A stretch of 64,000 nucleotides of DNA from Haliovirga abyssi (GCF_030295325.1 NZ_AP027059.1:124001-188000), one strand, 5' to 3'; positions 35,064 through 44,724 are shown, counted from the first letter of the stretch. Notes: generated by a model not told the origin, from the letters alone. Numbers and translations: made by a program.

Positions 35064-35092
35064 GATTAGACAATAAAAAGGAGGAAGAAAAT

Positions 35093-38000
35093 ATGCAAAA
35101 AAAGGGATTTTTATTAGTAGCAATTTTAGTGTTATTTATGGCAGGGTGTAGCTTACCACCATTTAACACAAAGGCGAAATTAGATTATGATTTAGAAGGG
35201 GCTACAACGGAGTATAGTAATTTAAGTGCAGATAATACAAATGAATTTATAATGAGTATTCCAATAAAAGATGAAAATGCAGTTGGAGCTAATTTAGTAG
35301 AAGCAACAGTTTCTATAAATGGAGAAAATAAAACTGTAAAAATAATAGAAAATAAAGTGTCAGGAAATACAATTACACAAGTAAAAATAAATCCTTTTTT
35401 GGACACAAATGGAAATTTAATTAAAGCATTTACAGCATTAGAAGATTCAAATACTATAAAGATAGTTAAAATGAAGTTTAAAGATATAAATGAAAATGAG
35501 ATTGTTTTAGGAGAAATGTATAAAAGTATAAAAGTATCAAAATCAAGTTCTGGTACAACTTCTGGGGGAGAAGTAGATAATAAACCAGTTCCACCAACAA
35601 ATTTATCTTATGATGTTTCAGCCGATGGAAGCAAAATAACTTTAAATTGGATTGATAATGGAAATAGTTTAGAAAATGATATATTGGGATATAAAGTTTA
35701 TAGAGAAGAGACAAGTAATGGAGTGTATGAAGAAGGAAAAGAAACAGCATTATTAGCAAGTAGTGTAGCAATAGTTACAACTTATTCGACACAATATATT
35801 GATAGTAGCGTTACAGCAGGAAAAGCATATATATATTTAGTGACTGCAGTAGATAGAGCTAGTCAAGAAAGTACATATAAGAGTAAACCTCTATATGTAG
35901 CTATTTATAAGCCTGGAAATTATAAAGTAACATCTTTAGTTGGAGCTTCTGTAGAAGGTACTATAAATATAAAATTAACATGGACAAAACCAGTTAATTC
36001 AACAGAGTCAAATACAGCCACAGTAAAAGGTTATAAAATATATAGAAAAGATAATTCTTCTGGGTATATATTAATAAAGGATATAAATAATGCAGATACA
36101 GCAGAATTTATAGATTATGATAAAAATTTAGTAGAAAATAAAGAATACACTTATAAAGTAGTAGTTTATGATGAAATAGGTAAAGAAGGAGAAGCAGCAG
36201 AAACAACATCTATAAGAGTGAAAGATATAACAGCACCAACAGCACCGAGTGGCATAGTATTAACATTAAAACCAGCATATAAATTGAATATTGCATGGAG
36301 TAAAAATAATGATTTGGATTTGAAAGATTATACAATTGAATATACAGATAATATTAATAGTACGACTTGGAGTTCTATAACTATATCAGGAATAACAACA
36401 ACTGAAATAAGTTTGAATTCTTCAGAAACAGAAAAAACAATATATGTAAGAATGAAAGCAACAGATACATCTGACAACAAATCGGATTATAGCAATACAG
36501 AATCTATAATTATAGATTATAGTAGTTATATTCCGGCACCATCTAATATAGTTTTATCAGGTGGGCCTAAAAATGTTACTTTAACTTGGGATAAAGTAAC
36601 TGCAGTAGCAGGATATGATGTAATAGGTTATAAAATAAAATATGGAACAACTCCTACTAATTTAACAGAAATAATAGAAACTTTTTCAAATAATACTAAC
36701 ATAACATCAGCTACAACTCCAGGGGGAATAAAAACGGCTGGAATATGGTATTTTTCTATAGCTGCAGTAGAAAAAGGAGATGGAGAAAACAAAGTAGAAG
36801 GGGCATATAGTAGAATAGAAGATGTTGTGGTATATGATGATTTACCATTTTTAAGAGATGTATCTACAGATTTATCTCCAAAAGGAGTAATGGTAAAATG
36901 GAAAGATGTTTATGACAGTGAAACAACAGGATATGTAATATATAGAGCAGTTACGACAGGCGGAACACCGACAGAGGATGATTTTAGTTATTTAGAAGCA
37001 AAATCTAAAAGTGATTTTGAAGTTCAGCCTGACTTTAATGGCGGAAGTTATTCTTGGAAAGTATATCAAGATGAAAGTGCTAATGAAATAGGTAAAACTT
37101 ATTGGTATAAAGTAGCATTATATAATGGAGTTTATGACTCAACAAATCCAAAGACAGGTAAGTTTAGTCAATCTGTAGCAGTAGAAGATAAAGGAGCTCC
37201 AAAAGCAATAGAATATAGCACATTAAATGTTTCAGCAATGGAACCACAGCATAAAATGAGAATTAGTTGGGGAGGATATGTATTTGATAGAGAAGATTTA
37301 GCAGGATTTAAAGTGTATATATCAAGAACGGGAGAAGGCACATATTATTATGCAGGAAAAACAAGTAATTCATATATAGATTTAAATGTAAATAAAGATG
37401 GAGATTTTGATACAATTTCTTCAACATATCCACTTGAAAGAGAAGATGCGAAGTGGAAAAATATAGGTATAACAACAGGAAGTGGAATAACATCAGGAGC
37501 AGCAATAATATCTAACTCAGAAGTGAGTGGGATAGTAACAAATGTGAATAAAGATGATTATTTGAAAATAGAGGAACATTATTATAAAGTAACAGATAAA
37601 ACGGCCGATCATGTATCAGTAAAACCAAATATTATAGGGAATATATCTGCTGAAAAAGAGGTATATATGTACCAAGGAGATACAGGACCAATCACGGAAA
37701 CAAGAACAGTTAGTTTAAAAGATCCTATGGGAAATAGAATGTTTTATATAAAAGTAGATGCATATAATAAAGCAGGAAGAGAAAGTAGTCTTACAGCTTA
37801 TAAATGGATTGATATGGTTCCTCCGGCTCCAAAAAGATTAAATGTAAAAGTTAGTCAATACACAGATGACAATAGTAAACAAGTTGCAAAAATAGAATGG
37901 TCAAATAATATAGAAGCAACAAATTTTCAGGTGTATAAATTTGTTGGACAAAACAGTTTAAGTAGCAGTGATCTAAGTATAGAAGGATTACCAATAACAG

Positions 38001-38197
38001 GAGTTTTATTAGGAGAAACTTCAGATTATAAATACGAAGATGCAACATTTAATGATTTAACAGCTTCGACTAATGTGGTATATGCAGTTGTTCCAGTTGA
38101 TTCTTATGGAAATAAAGGGTCTTTATATGTTCTGGATAGTAATTATAAAGTAACTTCAACAATAATAACTGAAGCTTATGGAACAGTAGCAAGATAA
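35093..38197 (+). CDS. Large lipoprotein with about seven fibronectin type III domains
   Basis: The 1034-residue protein has a lipoprotein signal peptide with lipobox FMAGC (Cys19). After a domain to about residue 155, fibronectin type III-like domains follow one another, recognisable by LNWIDN, LTWTKP, IAWSKN, LTWDKV, VKWKDV, ISWGGY and IEWSNN strands, with GYKVYRE- or YKIYRK-type strands. It should be anchored in the outer membrane facing the surface or periplasm. Lying directly after a pilin and before pilD, it may be a pilus-associated adhesin or tip factor in place of PilY1, which is not encoded in this window. That role is inference. An aaaggagg site precedes the ATG. Confidence 0.8.
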   Translation: MQKKGFLLVAILVLFMAGCSLPPFNTKAKLDYDLEGATTEYSNLSADNTNEFIMSIPIKDENAVGANLVEATVSINGENKTVKIIENKVSGNTITQVKINPFLDTNGNLIKAFTALEDSNTIKIVKMKFKDINENEIVLGEMYKSIKVSKSSSGTTSGGEVDNKPVPPTNLSYDVSADGSKITLNWIDNGNSLENDILGYKVYREETSNGVYEEGKETALLASSVAIVTTYSTQYIDSSVTAGKAYIYLVTAVDRASQESTYKSKPLYVAIYKPGNYKVTSLVGASVEGTINIKLTWTKPVNSTESNTATVKGYKIYRKDNSSGYILIKDINNADTAEFIDYDKNLVENKEYTYKVVVYDEIGKEGEAAETTSIRVKDITAPTAPSGIVLTLKPAYKLNIAWSKNNDLDLKDYTIEYTDNINSTTWSSITISGITTTEISLNSSETEKTIYVRMKATDTSDNKSDYSNTESIIIDYSSYIPAPSNIVLSGGPKNVTLTWDKVTAVAGYDVIGYKIKYGTTPTNLTEIIETFSNNTNITSATTPGGIKTAGIWYFSIAAVEKGDGENKVEGAYSRIEDVVVYDDLPFLRDVSTDLSPKGVMVKWKDVYDSETTGYVIYRAVTTGGTPTEDDFSYLEAKSKSDFEVQPDFNGGSYSWKVYQDESANEIGKTYWYKVALYNGVYDSTNPKTGKFSQSVAVEDKGAPKAIEYSTLNVSAMEPQHKMRISWGGYVFDREDLAGFKVYISRTGEGTYYYAGKTSNSYIDLNVNKDGDFDTISSTYPLEREDAKWKNIGITTGSGITSGAAIISNSEVSGIVTNVNKDDYLKIEEHYYKVTDKTADHVSVKPNIIGNISAEKEVYMYQGDTGPITETRTVSLKDPMGNRMFYIKVDAYNKAGRESSLTAYKWIDMVPPAPKRLNVKVSQYTDDNSKQVAKIEWSNNIEATNFQVYKFVGQNSLSSSDLSIEGLPITGVLLGETSDYKYEDATFNDLTASTNVVYAVVPVDSYGNKGSLYVLDSNYKVTSTIITEAYGTVAR

Positions 38198-38210
38198 AAT
38201 CAATCTATTG

Positions 38211-38252
38211 GCAGGGGAGCATAAAGTAACGGCATTGCCGTTGCTTTCCTGC
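38211..38252 (+). terminator. Hairpin terminator after the FN3 lipoprotein gene
   Basis: GCAGG ... CCTGC closes an inner AACGGC-ATT-GCCGTT stem 13 bases after the stop. The T-run is weak (taaaattaaatttt). Confidence 0.6.
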
Positions 38253-38270
38253 TAAAATTAAATTTTATTT

Positions 38271-38354
38271 AGGAACGGCTTAAAAATAATCTTCCAATTA
38301 TGTTTTAAAATACGCAGTAATTTAAGCACTTTTATAACAAAAAAATTAAAAACT
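38271..38354 (+). repeat. Palindromic element, copy E
   Basis: AGGAACGGCTTAAAAATAA and TATGTTTTAAAATACGC form a clear left half in the sequence of copy A's right arm reversed. A decayed right half follows (CTTTTATAACAAAAAAATT). It lies between the FN3 gene and the Uma2 gene. Confidence 0.6.
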
Positions 38355-38393
38355 TGATATTCAAATATTCTTTGAATATTAAAGGAGACAATT

Positions 38394-38987
38394 ATGGCAC
38401 TAAAAAAATTAAAAGAAAAATATAGCTACAATGATTATAAAAATTGGGAAGACAGCGAAGATTGGGAGATAATAAATGGTGTAGCATATAATATGTCGCC
38501 AAGCCCATCATCAGAACATCAAGAAATAGGGAGTAAAATATTAATAGAATTAGGGAATTTTTTAAAAAATAAAGAATGTAAATTATATTATGAATTAGAT
38601 GTAATATTGTCAGATGAAAATATATTAAAACCAGATATAATAGTAGTATGTGATAAATCTAAAATAAAAAAAAGAGGAATATTTGGAGCACCAGATTTAG
38701 CAATAGAGATATTATCACCATCTACCTCTATAAAAGATAAAACATTAAAATTAGAACTATATAAAAAATATGGAGTAAAAGAATATTGGCTAGTAGATCC
38801 AATATATAAAGATATTACAGTGCATATATTTGAAAAAGATGAGATAAAACTTTATACTTTAAATAATGAAAATATACCAGTTAATATATTTGAGAAATTT
38901 GCAATAAATATGGATGATATATTTGAAAAAGAGGAAACTAAACAAAAAAAAGAGGAACAAAACGAAATTGAACAAGAAGCAAAATAA
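38394..38987 (+). CDS. Uma2 family protein (DUF820, PD-(D/E)XK fold)
   Basis: This 197-residue protein follows the Uma2 pattern: GVAYNMSPSPSSEHQ near residue 29, ELDVIL, the PDIIVV strand, APDLAIEILSPST near residue 100 and LYKKYGVKEYWLVDP near residue 126. The Asp-Glu-x-Lys-like residues of a restriction-type nuclease fold are present, but activity of this family is largely unproven. It is cytosolic. Such genes are abundant in cyanobacteria and scattered elsewhere. Its position between two pilus genes, preceded by a palindromic repeat, suggests an insertion. An aaaggag site precedes the ATG. Confidence 0.85.
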   Translation: MALKKLKEKYSYNDYKNWEDSEDWEIINGVAYNMSPSPSSEHQEIGSKILIELGNFLKNKECKLYYELDVILSDENILKPDIIVVCDKSKIKKRGIFGAPDLAIEILSPSTSIKDKTLKLELYKKYGVKEYWLVDPIYKDITVHIFEKDEIKLYTLNNENIPVNIFEKFAINMDDIFEKEETKQKKEEQNEIEQEAK

Positions 38988-39014
38988 AAAAGTTGAAATC
39001 AGAAAGGTAAAATT

Positions 39015-39755
39015 ATGGTTATAATGTATATATATATATTTATAATAGGGGCTGTAATAGGAAGTTTCCTTAATGTTTGCATATATAGAATTCCAAGAGG
39101 AGAATCAATAGCATATCCTCCATCTCATTGCCCTAATTGTGGATATAAAATAAAATGGTATGACAATATACCAATTATTAGTTATTTTATTTTACTTAGA
39201 GGTAAATGTAGACAATGCAAAACAAAAATATCATTACAATATCCATTAATAGAGCTATTAACAGGGATATTATTTTTAGGACTGTTTTTAAAATATGAGT
39301 TCTCCATATTAACGATAAAATATATGATTTTTACGGCATTATTAATTGTTTTATCTGGAATAGATATTGAAGAACATATATTACCAGATAAAATAACATT
39401 TTTTATGATAGTAATTGGATTCATATTTTCTTTTTTTAGCGAGACAAATATATTGTATTCGTTCATTGGAGCAGCAACATATTCTTTTCCATTTATGCTT
39501 TTATATGGATTTGGAGAAGATCTATTAAAAAAAGATATAATGGGTTTTGGGGATGTAAAATTAACAGCAGCAATAGGAGCTTTTTTTGGATATAGGGGAT
39601 TTTATAATTTATATATGTTTTTTATGTTAGCTTTTACAATTGGGGCAGTTATTAGCCTAATATTGATAATTTTAAAAATTAAGACTAGAAAAGATATAAT
39701 AGCATTTGGACCATTTATAGCAGTGGCTGGATATATTATGATAATGATTATGTAG
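39015..39755 (+). CDS. pilD: Prepilin peptidase / N-methyltransferase
   Basis: PilD cuts prepilin leaders after Gly and methylates the new N-terminus. The 246-residue polytopic protein has the N-terminal GSFLNVCIYRIPRGESI motif, a cytosolic zinc loop with two CxxC pairs (CPNC, CRQC), and the two catalytic aspartates in SGIDIEEHILPD and GFGDVKL. The start at 39015 is the first ATG after an aaaggt site; the ATG at 39024 is also possible. It should process PilA, the second pilin and the four minor prepilins encoded just after it. Confidence 0.95.
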   Translation: MVIMYIYIFIIGAVIGSFLNVCIYRIPRGESIAYPPSHCPNCGYKIKWYDNIPIISYFILLRGKCRQCKTKISLQYPLIELLTGILFLGLFLKYEFSILTIKYMIFTALLIVLSGIDIEEHILPDKITFFMIVIGFIFSFFSETNILYSFIGAATYSFPFMLLYGFGEDLLKKDIMGFGDVKLTAAIGAFFGYRGFYNLYMFFMLAFTIGAVISLILIILKIKTRKDIIAFGPFIAVAGYIMIMIM

Positions 39756-39805
39756 GGAATTTTAAATTTATATAATTTTTAATATCCCTAAAGTGAGGAG
39801 ATATT

Positions 39806-40315
39806 ATGCAAAAAGGATTTACATTAATAGAATTAATGATTGTAGTGGCTATAATAGGGGTTTTAAGTTTTACAGGTGGGGTTACAATTTCAAGTAGTAT
39901 AATAAAAAATTCTGTAAATAAAGCAAAGGCTCAAGTTCCAGCATACTTAAATAATGGTGTAGATAGGGCATTTGAAGAGGGAAGTGGCTATACTATTGGA
40001 TTTAATAGTAATGAGATAACTTTAACAGGAAAAGAGTCTTTAACACTACCTAGAAATTTAAAATATTTATATAGAATAGGTTCTGCAATACCTTCAAATT
40101 CAAGCATAAGTGTAAATATCAATGAGCAAGGAAAATTAAGTGGAGAATTTGATTTTTATATAGGAGATAAAAAGAATAATTTTTATTATAGAATACATGG
40201 AAGAAATATAGCTGGAATAAATTTAGGGGTAATAGAAGAATATAATCCTAATGCTACGGCTACAGTTAGTCAAGCAGGAATAGGAGTAGAGACTAATTGG
40301 ACATTAGTAGAATAA
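39806..40315 (+). CDS. Minor prepilin, FimT/GspH-like
   Basis: The 169-residue protein begins MQKG|FTLIELMIVVAIIGVL, with a three-residue leader and Glu5. The globular part is rich in beta-strand patterns and ends AGIGVETNWTLVE. It is the first of four successive minor prepilin genes, in the position that FimT or GspH takes in pilus and type II secretion operons. It is preceded by gtgaggag. Such subunits form the priming tip complex that starts fibre assembly. Confidence 0.85.
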   Translation: MQKGFTLIELMIVVAIIGVLSFTGGVTISSSIIKNSVNKAKAQVPAYLNNGVDRAFEEGSGYTIGFNSNEITLTGKESLTLPRNLKYLYRIGSAIPSNSSISVNINEQGKLSGEFDFYIGDKKNNFYYRIHGRNIAGINLGVIEEYNPNATATVSQAGIGVETNWTLVE

Positions 40316-40331
40316 ATTTTGGGGGATAGAT

Positions 40332-40937
40332 ATGAAAAGATCAAAAGGATTTTCATTAATAGAAGTTCTTGCTGCATTTGCCATATTATCAATAGCTATT
40401 TTACCAATTATGTCAATGTATCCTACAGTATTAAAAATGGATAGAAAATCAAGAGGACATGAAGAGGGAGCTAGATTAGCATTTACAATTGTGGATTATA
40501 TAAAGTCAAAAGGGTATGCTAACTTAATGCAGACTACAATAACATCTACAGCAATTAAGAACTTTATAACAGGAAAAAAGTATACTGACTTAGTAAAAAC
40601 ATCAGGGCAATCTTATTATAGTTCAGCTTCATTTTGTGATGATTTTAATATAGCATCAAATTTATTTATATTAAATAGCAAAAGTTTAGACTTATCTAAA
40701 GTAAATATTTGGATAGGATTGCATAAAAGTATAGCAAAATTAGGTGATGGAAGCGGAAATTTAAAAAGTCCTGAAGTTGATTTATATGCTACTACTAGAG
40801 CAGGAATAGGTTATATAGAAAACAAAATAATAATGGGTAGAGTTATAGTAGGATGGGGAGATGATGATACAGCTCACCTAACGGGAAAAGAAAAAGAATA
40901 TTCGCTTCAATTTATAGTAACTAGTTTAGAGAAATAA
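40332..40937 (+). CDS. Minor prepilin, PilV/GspI-like
   Basis: The 201-residue protein begins MKRSKG|FSLIEVLAAFAILSIAILPI, the GspI/PilV style with VLAAFAIL. It follows the FimT-like gene by 16 bases with a ttgggggat site. The C-terminal part has no further motif. Role inferred: part of the minor pilin tip complex. Confidence 0.83.
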   Translation: MKRSKGFSLIEVLAAFAILSIAILPIMSMYPTVLKMDRKSRGHEEGARLAFTIVDYIKSKGYANLMQTTITSTAIKNFITGKKYTDLVKTSGQSYYSSASFCDDFNIASNLFILNSKSLDLSKVNIWIGLHKSIAKLGDGSGNLKSPEVDLYATTRAGIGYIENKIIMGRVIVGWGDDDTAHLTGKEKEYSLQFIVTSLEK

Positions 40938-40970
40938 CTTGAAAAGAAAAAATATTGGGGGCTTCTATTT

Positions 40971-41462
40971 ATGAAATGTGAAAAATCAAATGGAGTTACA
41001 TTAATAGAATTGTTAGTAGCAATGGCAATATTAGTTATTTTAGTAGGGATGATAACTCCGTTATTTAGATCAATAGGTCGAGTAAATACAAAACAAAAAG
41101 AATTAAATAGAATAGATACAAGTATAGGGAAATCAATTGATATAATTAAAAGAGAAATTAGAGGAGCAAAGAATATAGTTGTAAATACTTCTGGAACAGC
41201 TGTTACAATAACGAAGGCGGATAATACAATAGTTAATTTTAAATTAGAAGATTATTCACCGGCAAGAAGTGAAAAAAACAGATCTGGAGGAACATCATTA
41301 GTAAAATGGCTACAAGTAAATAATGATGATGCTCATTTGGCAGATAATATAAGTAATTTAAACTTTCAGTTTACAGATAATATATTTACATTATATATGA
41401 AAATAGTATATAGAGGAAATGAAAAAGAGATAAGGGATGCTGTAACTAGCAGAATTAATTAA
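40971..41462 (+). CDS. Minor prepilin, PilW/GspJ-like
   Basis: The 163-residue protein begins MKCEKSNG|VTLIELLVAMAILVILVGM. The residue after the cleavage glycine is Val rather than Phe, which is tolerated by PilD enzymes but uncommon. The LIELLVAMAIL pattern and length suit GspJ/PilW. It overlaps the start region of the next prepilin gene, so the minor pilins are translationally linked. Confidence 0.82.
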   Translation: MKCEKSNGVTLIELLVAMAILVILVGMITPLFRSIGRVNTKQKELNRIDTSIGKSIDIIKREIRGAKNIVVNTSGTAVTITKADNTIVNFKLEDYSPARSEKNRSGGTSLVKWLQVNNDDAHLADNISNLNFQFTDNIFTLYMKIVYRGNEKEIRDAVTSRIN

Positions 41463-41476
41463 TGAAGGAGTTAATT

Positions 41477-42145
41477 ATGAAGAGAGAAAAGGGCTCTGCA
41501 ATAATATTAGCAATACTTATATTAAGTTTTTTTATGGCGTTGTCAATGAATATGTTTTATATATCAAGACAAAAAGCTAACAAAGCTACTATTAAAATAA
41601 AAGGGAATAAAGTATTATCAAAAATAGATGTAGGAGCATCTCTGGGAGCTTTGGAATATGCAACAGCAATATTGTACGAACAACCAGGAGTATTAGATGA
41701 CGTTAATAATTCTAATTTAGATATATTACTAAACAGGTATGGAGAATATTTTATTGGAAGAATAGATACGACAACATATGCGAATGGTGGAGCAAATTAT
41801 GATATAGCTTTACATCATTTTGAAGATAATAGAAATAATAGTACAGGTACAACAGTAGCAGATGGGATACCAGACAATACAATTACAAAAAGAATTTGTG
41901 AAGAAGCTTCTACAAAATTGAGTATTGGATTATATGATTATACAACTAATGCTGCAATTACTTATCCAGCATCGACTAATAATTATACAATAAATTACAA
42001 AAAAGAAGTAATAATACCAGGAGATGGTGGAAATATAAAAGATATGGTATTCGAAATTGTGTATACTGAAAATATAAATACAGATGCATCAAAAAAAATA
42101 TCTGCATATAACCCAGGCACAATAACAGTTACATACCAAAACTAA
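41477..42145 (+). CDS. Minor pilin, PilX/GspK-like
   Basis: The 222-residue protein begins MKREKG|SAIILAILILSFFMALSMNM. Ser follows the glycine and the usual Glu5 is absent, as in GspK and some PilX, where lack of Glu5 marks the outermost tip subunit. The ATG at 41477 has an aaggag site 6 bases upstream and is chosen over the ATG at 41462. It ends just before comFB. Assignment rests on N-terminal pattern and order. Confidence 0.8.
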   Translation: MKREKGSAIILAILILSFFMALSMNMFYISRQKANKATIKIKGNKVLSKIDVGASLGALEYATAILYEQPGVLDDVNNSNLDILLNRYGEYFIGRIDTTTYANGGANYDIALHHFEDNRNNSTGTTVADGIPDNTITKRICEEASTKLSIGLYDYTTNAAITYPASTNNYTINYKKEVIIPGDGGNIKDMVFEIVYTENINTDASKKISAYNPGTITVTYQN

Positions 42146-42158
42146 GGAGATGTTTAAA

Positions 42159-42428
42159 ATGGAAAAATTAAAAAATCATATGGAATATTTAGTAAATGAA
42201 GAATTAGAACGATATTTAGGTACTCAAGAAGGAATTTGTAAATGTGAAAAATGTAAATTGGATATGAAAGCGTATGCTTTAAATTTATTACCAGCGTATT
42301 ATATTGTATCTGAAAAAGGTTATGTTTATAGTAAAATAAGTGAAATGAGGCAACAATTTAAAGTGGATGTAATAAAAGCAGTAGTTGAAGCTGTGGAAAA
42401 AATTTCTGAAAATCCAAGACATAAATAA
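42159..42428 (+). CDS. ComFB family protein
   Basis: The 89-residue protein matches the late-competence protein ComFB family: N-terminal MEYLVNEELERYL, then CKCEKCKLDMKAYALNLLPAYYIVSEKGYVY, and a C-terminal AVVEAVEKISENPRH. (The middle motif runs over about residues 29-58.) Recent work on cyanobacterial members describes ComFB as a cyclic-dinucleotide receptor that acts on pili. The ATG at 42159 has an aaggag site at a normal distance; the ATG at 42150 abuts it. Placement between the minor pilins and pilM strongly suggests a role in pilus control. Confidence 0.85.
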   Translation: MEKLKNHMEYLVNEELERYLGTQEGICKCEKCKLDMKAYALNLLPAYYIVSEKGYVYSKISEMRQQFKVDVIKAVVEAVEKISENPRHK

Positions 42429-42440
42429 GGGGGACAAGTG

Positions 42441-43493
42441 ATGTTTAAAGACAAGATAGAGGGGAGTATCGATGTTGGGTCTGGAATGATTAAGGGGATA
42501 TCAATAAAAAAAGGGGAAATAGAAAATATTAGTTCTGAAAGACTGCCAATGGGGGCTGTGGTAAGTGGAAATATAGAAGATAGTTTATCAATAGTAGATA
42601 AATTAAAAACAATAGTTGAACGACTGAGCTTAAAAAATAAAAAAGTAGTGGTATCACTTCCTATACAAAATTTTGTGATAAAATTTTTAGAAATACCAGA
42701 AATGGAAGAGGAAGCAAAGCTTCCATTTATAGAGGGTGAATTAGATGAAATTGTTCCAAATTTTTCAGGTGAAGATTTTATAACTAATTATTATAGTTTA
42801 GAATTCAAAAATAACAATGAAAAAGTAATGGTAGTAACAATAAAAAAAGAAAAAATAAATGATATAATAGAAATATTAACATCAGTAAAATTAAAACCAA
42901 TAAAGATAATTCCTGATTTTTTATCATTGTTTAATTTGGAACAAATTCAAAAACATAAAATAATAGAAGATACAAAAGGTGCAAGTATAATGACAATTGA
43001 TATTGGGGCTGAAGCTACAAAAATTTTTATTGAAAATGATGGAATTATAAAAATGCAAAGATTAATAGCAATTGGTGGGAATGATTTTAGTGACATAGTG
43101 CAAAGAGAAAAAAGTGTAGATTATGATGAAGCAGAACAATATAAAAAAGAGTTAGAGGTTTTTGAAGATGAGGAAGTAAATGATGAATTTTATGTACAAG
43201 ATGATATTGAAAAAGAGATATCAAATCTAGTGGAAGAACTGGGGGAACAAATAGAAAGAACAATCGAATTTTATAAAATGCAAGAAGGATTATTAGGAGT
43301 AGATGGAATTATAATATCAGGTGGCGGGACCCTTTTAAAAGGATTAAAATTAGTAATAGAAAAAAAAATAGTACAAGAATTTAATGAGATGAAAACGGAA
43401 CAATATTTTATGAAAATAAAAGATAAAATAGCTGGAGAAGATATAGCTATATATGATATTGCTTTGGGAAATATCGTAGAAGAGGTGATATAA
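42441..43493 (+). CDS. pilM: Type IV pilus actin-like protein PilM
   Basis: PilM is a cytosolic actin/FtsA-like ATP-binding protein that binds the PilN tail and links the PilB motor to the PilNO complex. The 350-residue protein has the actin-fold patterns SIDVGSGMIKGI at the start, TIDIGAEATKIFI in the middle and IIISGGGTLLKGL near residue 285. The ATG at 42441 follows an aaggggg site. It begins the usual pilM-N-O-P-Q series. Confidence 0.92.
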   Translation: MFKDKIEGSIDVGSGMIKGISIKKGEIENISSERLPMGAVVSGNIEDSLSIVDKLKTIVERLSLKNKKVVVSLPIQNFVIKFLEIPEMEEEAKLPFIEGELDEIVPNFSGEDFITNYYSLEFKNNNEKVMVVTIKKEKINDIIEILTSVKLKPIKIIPDFLSLFNLEQIQKHKIIEDTKGASIMTIDIGAEATKIFIENDGIIKMQRLIAIGGNDFSDIVQREKSVDYDEAEQYKKELEVFEDEEVNDEFYVQDDIEKEISNLVEELGEQIERTIEFYKMQEGLLGVDGIIISGGGTLLKGLKLVIEKKIVQEFNEMKTEQYFMKIKDKIAGEDIAIYDIALGNIVEEVI

Positions 43494-44054
43494 ATGATAG
43501 AGATGAATTTTATTACAAAAGAATATAAGATGAAATTGTTTTTAGAAAATTTATTAAAAGCATCTATAGTTATAGTTGTTTTAATAGTATTAGCAGAAAT
43601 TGGAGTAGGATTTTATTTAAATACAATTGTGAAATCCCAACAAAATAAAATTGAAATTGTGAATGGAAAGATTAATGAACTTAATAAAAAAAATAAAGAG
43701 ATAAGAAAATTATATAAAAATATACCAGATTATAGCAGTAGAATTCAAGTTTTGAATGACCTTGTATCAGAAAAAAAATTAAGATTATCAGAGGTTTTAT
43801 ATTATATAAAAGAAGTAACACCTCTAAAAATTTGGTATTCTAGTTTGACATATAAAGATGGAAAAGTAATTTTAAAAGGGTATGCAGCAGGTAAAAATAA
43901 AAATTCGCCAGAAGTGGTAGCGTTATCCCTTGAAGAAAAATTTAGAGAAAGTAAATTATTTAGAAATGTGATAGCAGAAGGATTCAAAAGAGGAAATGTA
44001 TTAGGAAATGATGTTGTAGTATTTACATATCAACTTGTTTTAGGTGGGGAGTGA
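43494..44054 (+). CDS. pilN: Type IV pilus protein PilN
   Basis: PilN is a bitopic inner-membrane protein whose short N-terminal tail binds PilM. The 186-residue protein starts MIEMNFITKEYK, an equivalent of the INLLP tail, followed by a membrane span (about residues 20-45), a coiled coil (about 50-85) and a periplasmic ferredoxin-like domain. It lies directly after pilM (0 bases) and overlaps the ribosome site of pilO. Confidence 0.85.
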   Translation: MIEMNFITKEYKMKLFLENLLKASIVIVVLIVLAEIGVGFYLNTIVKSQQNKIEIVNGKINELNKKNKEIRKLYKNIPDYSSRIQVLNDLVSEKKLRLSEVLYYIKEVTPLKIWYSSLTYKDGKVILKGYAAGKNKNSPEVVALSLEEKFRESKLFRNVIAEGFKRGNVLGNDVVVFTYQLVLGGE

Positions 44055-44058
44055 TAAA

Positions 44059-44724
44059 ATGGCTGAAATATTTGGAAAAGAGATTGATATTGATGTGAAA
44101 ATTGATGAAAAAGGAATAATGGCATTATCGATAGTGGCTTCTATAATATTAATAGCAGCTACAGGATATTTTATAATTTATCCTAAAGTTATTAAAATTA
44201 CACAAAATAAACAAGAGGTAAAGAAAAAAAACCAAGAAATTGTTAAAGTTGAAAAGGCATATAAATCTATAAAATCAAAATATGATTTAGCAAATAAAAT
44301 TTATTCAAATCAAAAAGATAAATTGGAAATTTTAAATTCAAAATTTGCGAATTCTAGTTTGAAAAATGAAACCGATTTAAAAATAGCTATACAAAAATTT
44401 ATTGACTATTTTAAATTGGATATTTTAAAAACAGGCTCAGTTCAAATTGATGCTAAAGAGATAAAGATAGAGCCAGCGAATGATAAAGATAAAAAAATAA
44501 AAATTTATAAAAGAATGTATATACCTTATACTGTTCAAGGAAATTTAAAAGATATTACTACATTTTTTTACTATTTAGAAAATTCTAAATGGCTATTAAC
44601 ATTTAAAAAAAGTGATTTATCAATAAAAAAACTTGAAACAAAAAACATGAGTCAAGATACTGGTAAAATAGAGGTAAATTTTAAAGTTGGAGCTTATGTT
44701 TTGGAAAAGGTGGTGAGTAAATAA
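44059..44724 (+). CDS. pilO: Type IV pilus protein PilO
   Basis: PilO pairs with PilN in the periplasm. The 221-residue protein has one membrane span (about residues 22-44), a coiled coil (about 48-95) and a C-terminal domain with the YTVQGNLKDITTFFYYLEN pattern typical of PilO. The ATG at 44059 follows gtggggagtg and is preferred over the GTG at 44044. Its stop abuts the next gene. Confidence 0.85.
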   Translation: MAEIFGKEIDIDVKIDEKGIMALSIVASIILIAATGYFIIYPKVIKITQNKQEVKKKNQEIVKVEKAYKSIKSKYDLANKIYSNQKDKLEILNSKFANSSLKNETDLKIAIQKFIDYFKLDILKTGSVQIDAKEIKIEPANDKDKKIKIYKRMYIPYTVQGNLKDITTFFYYLENSKWLLTFKKSDLSIKKLETKNMSQDTGKIEVNFKVGAYVLEKVVSK

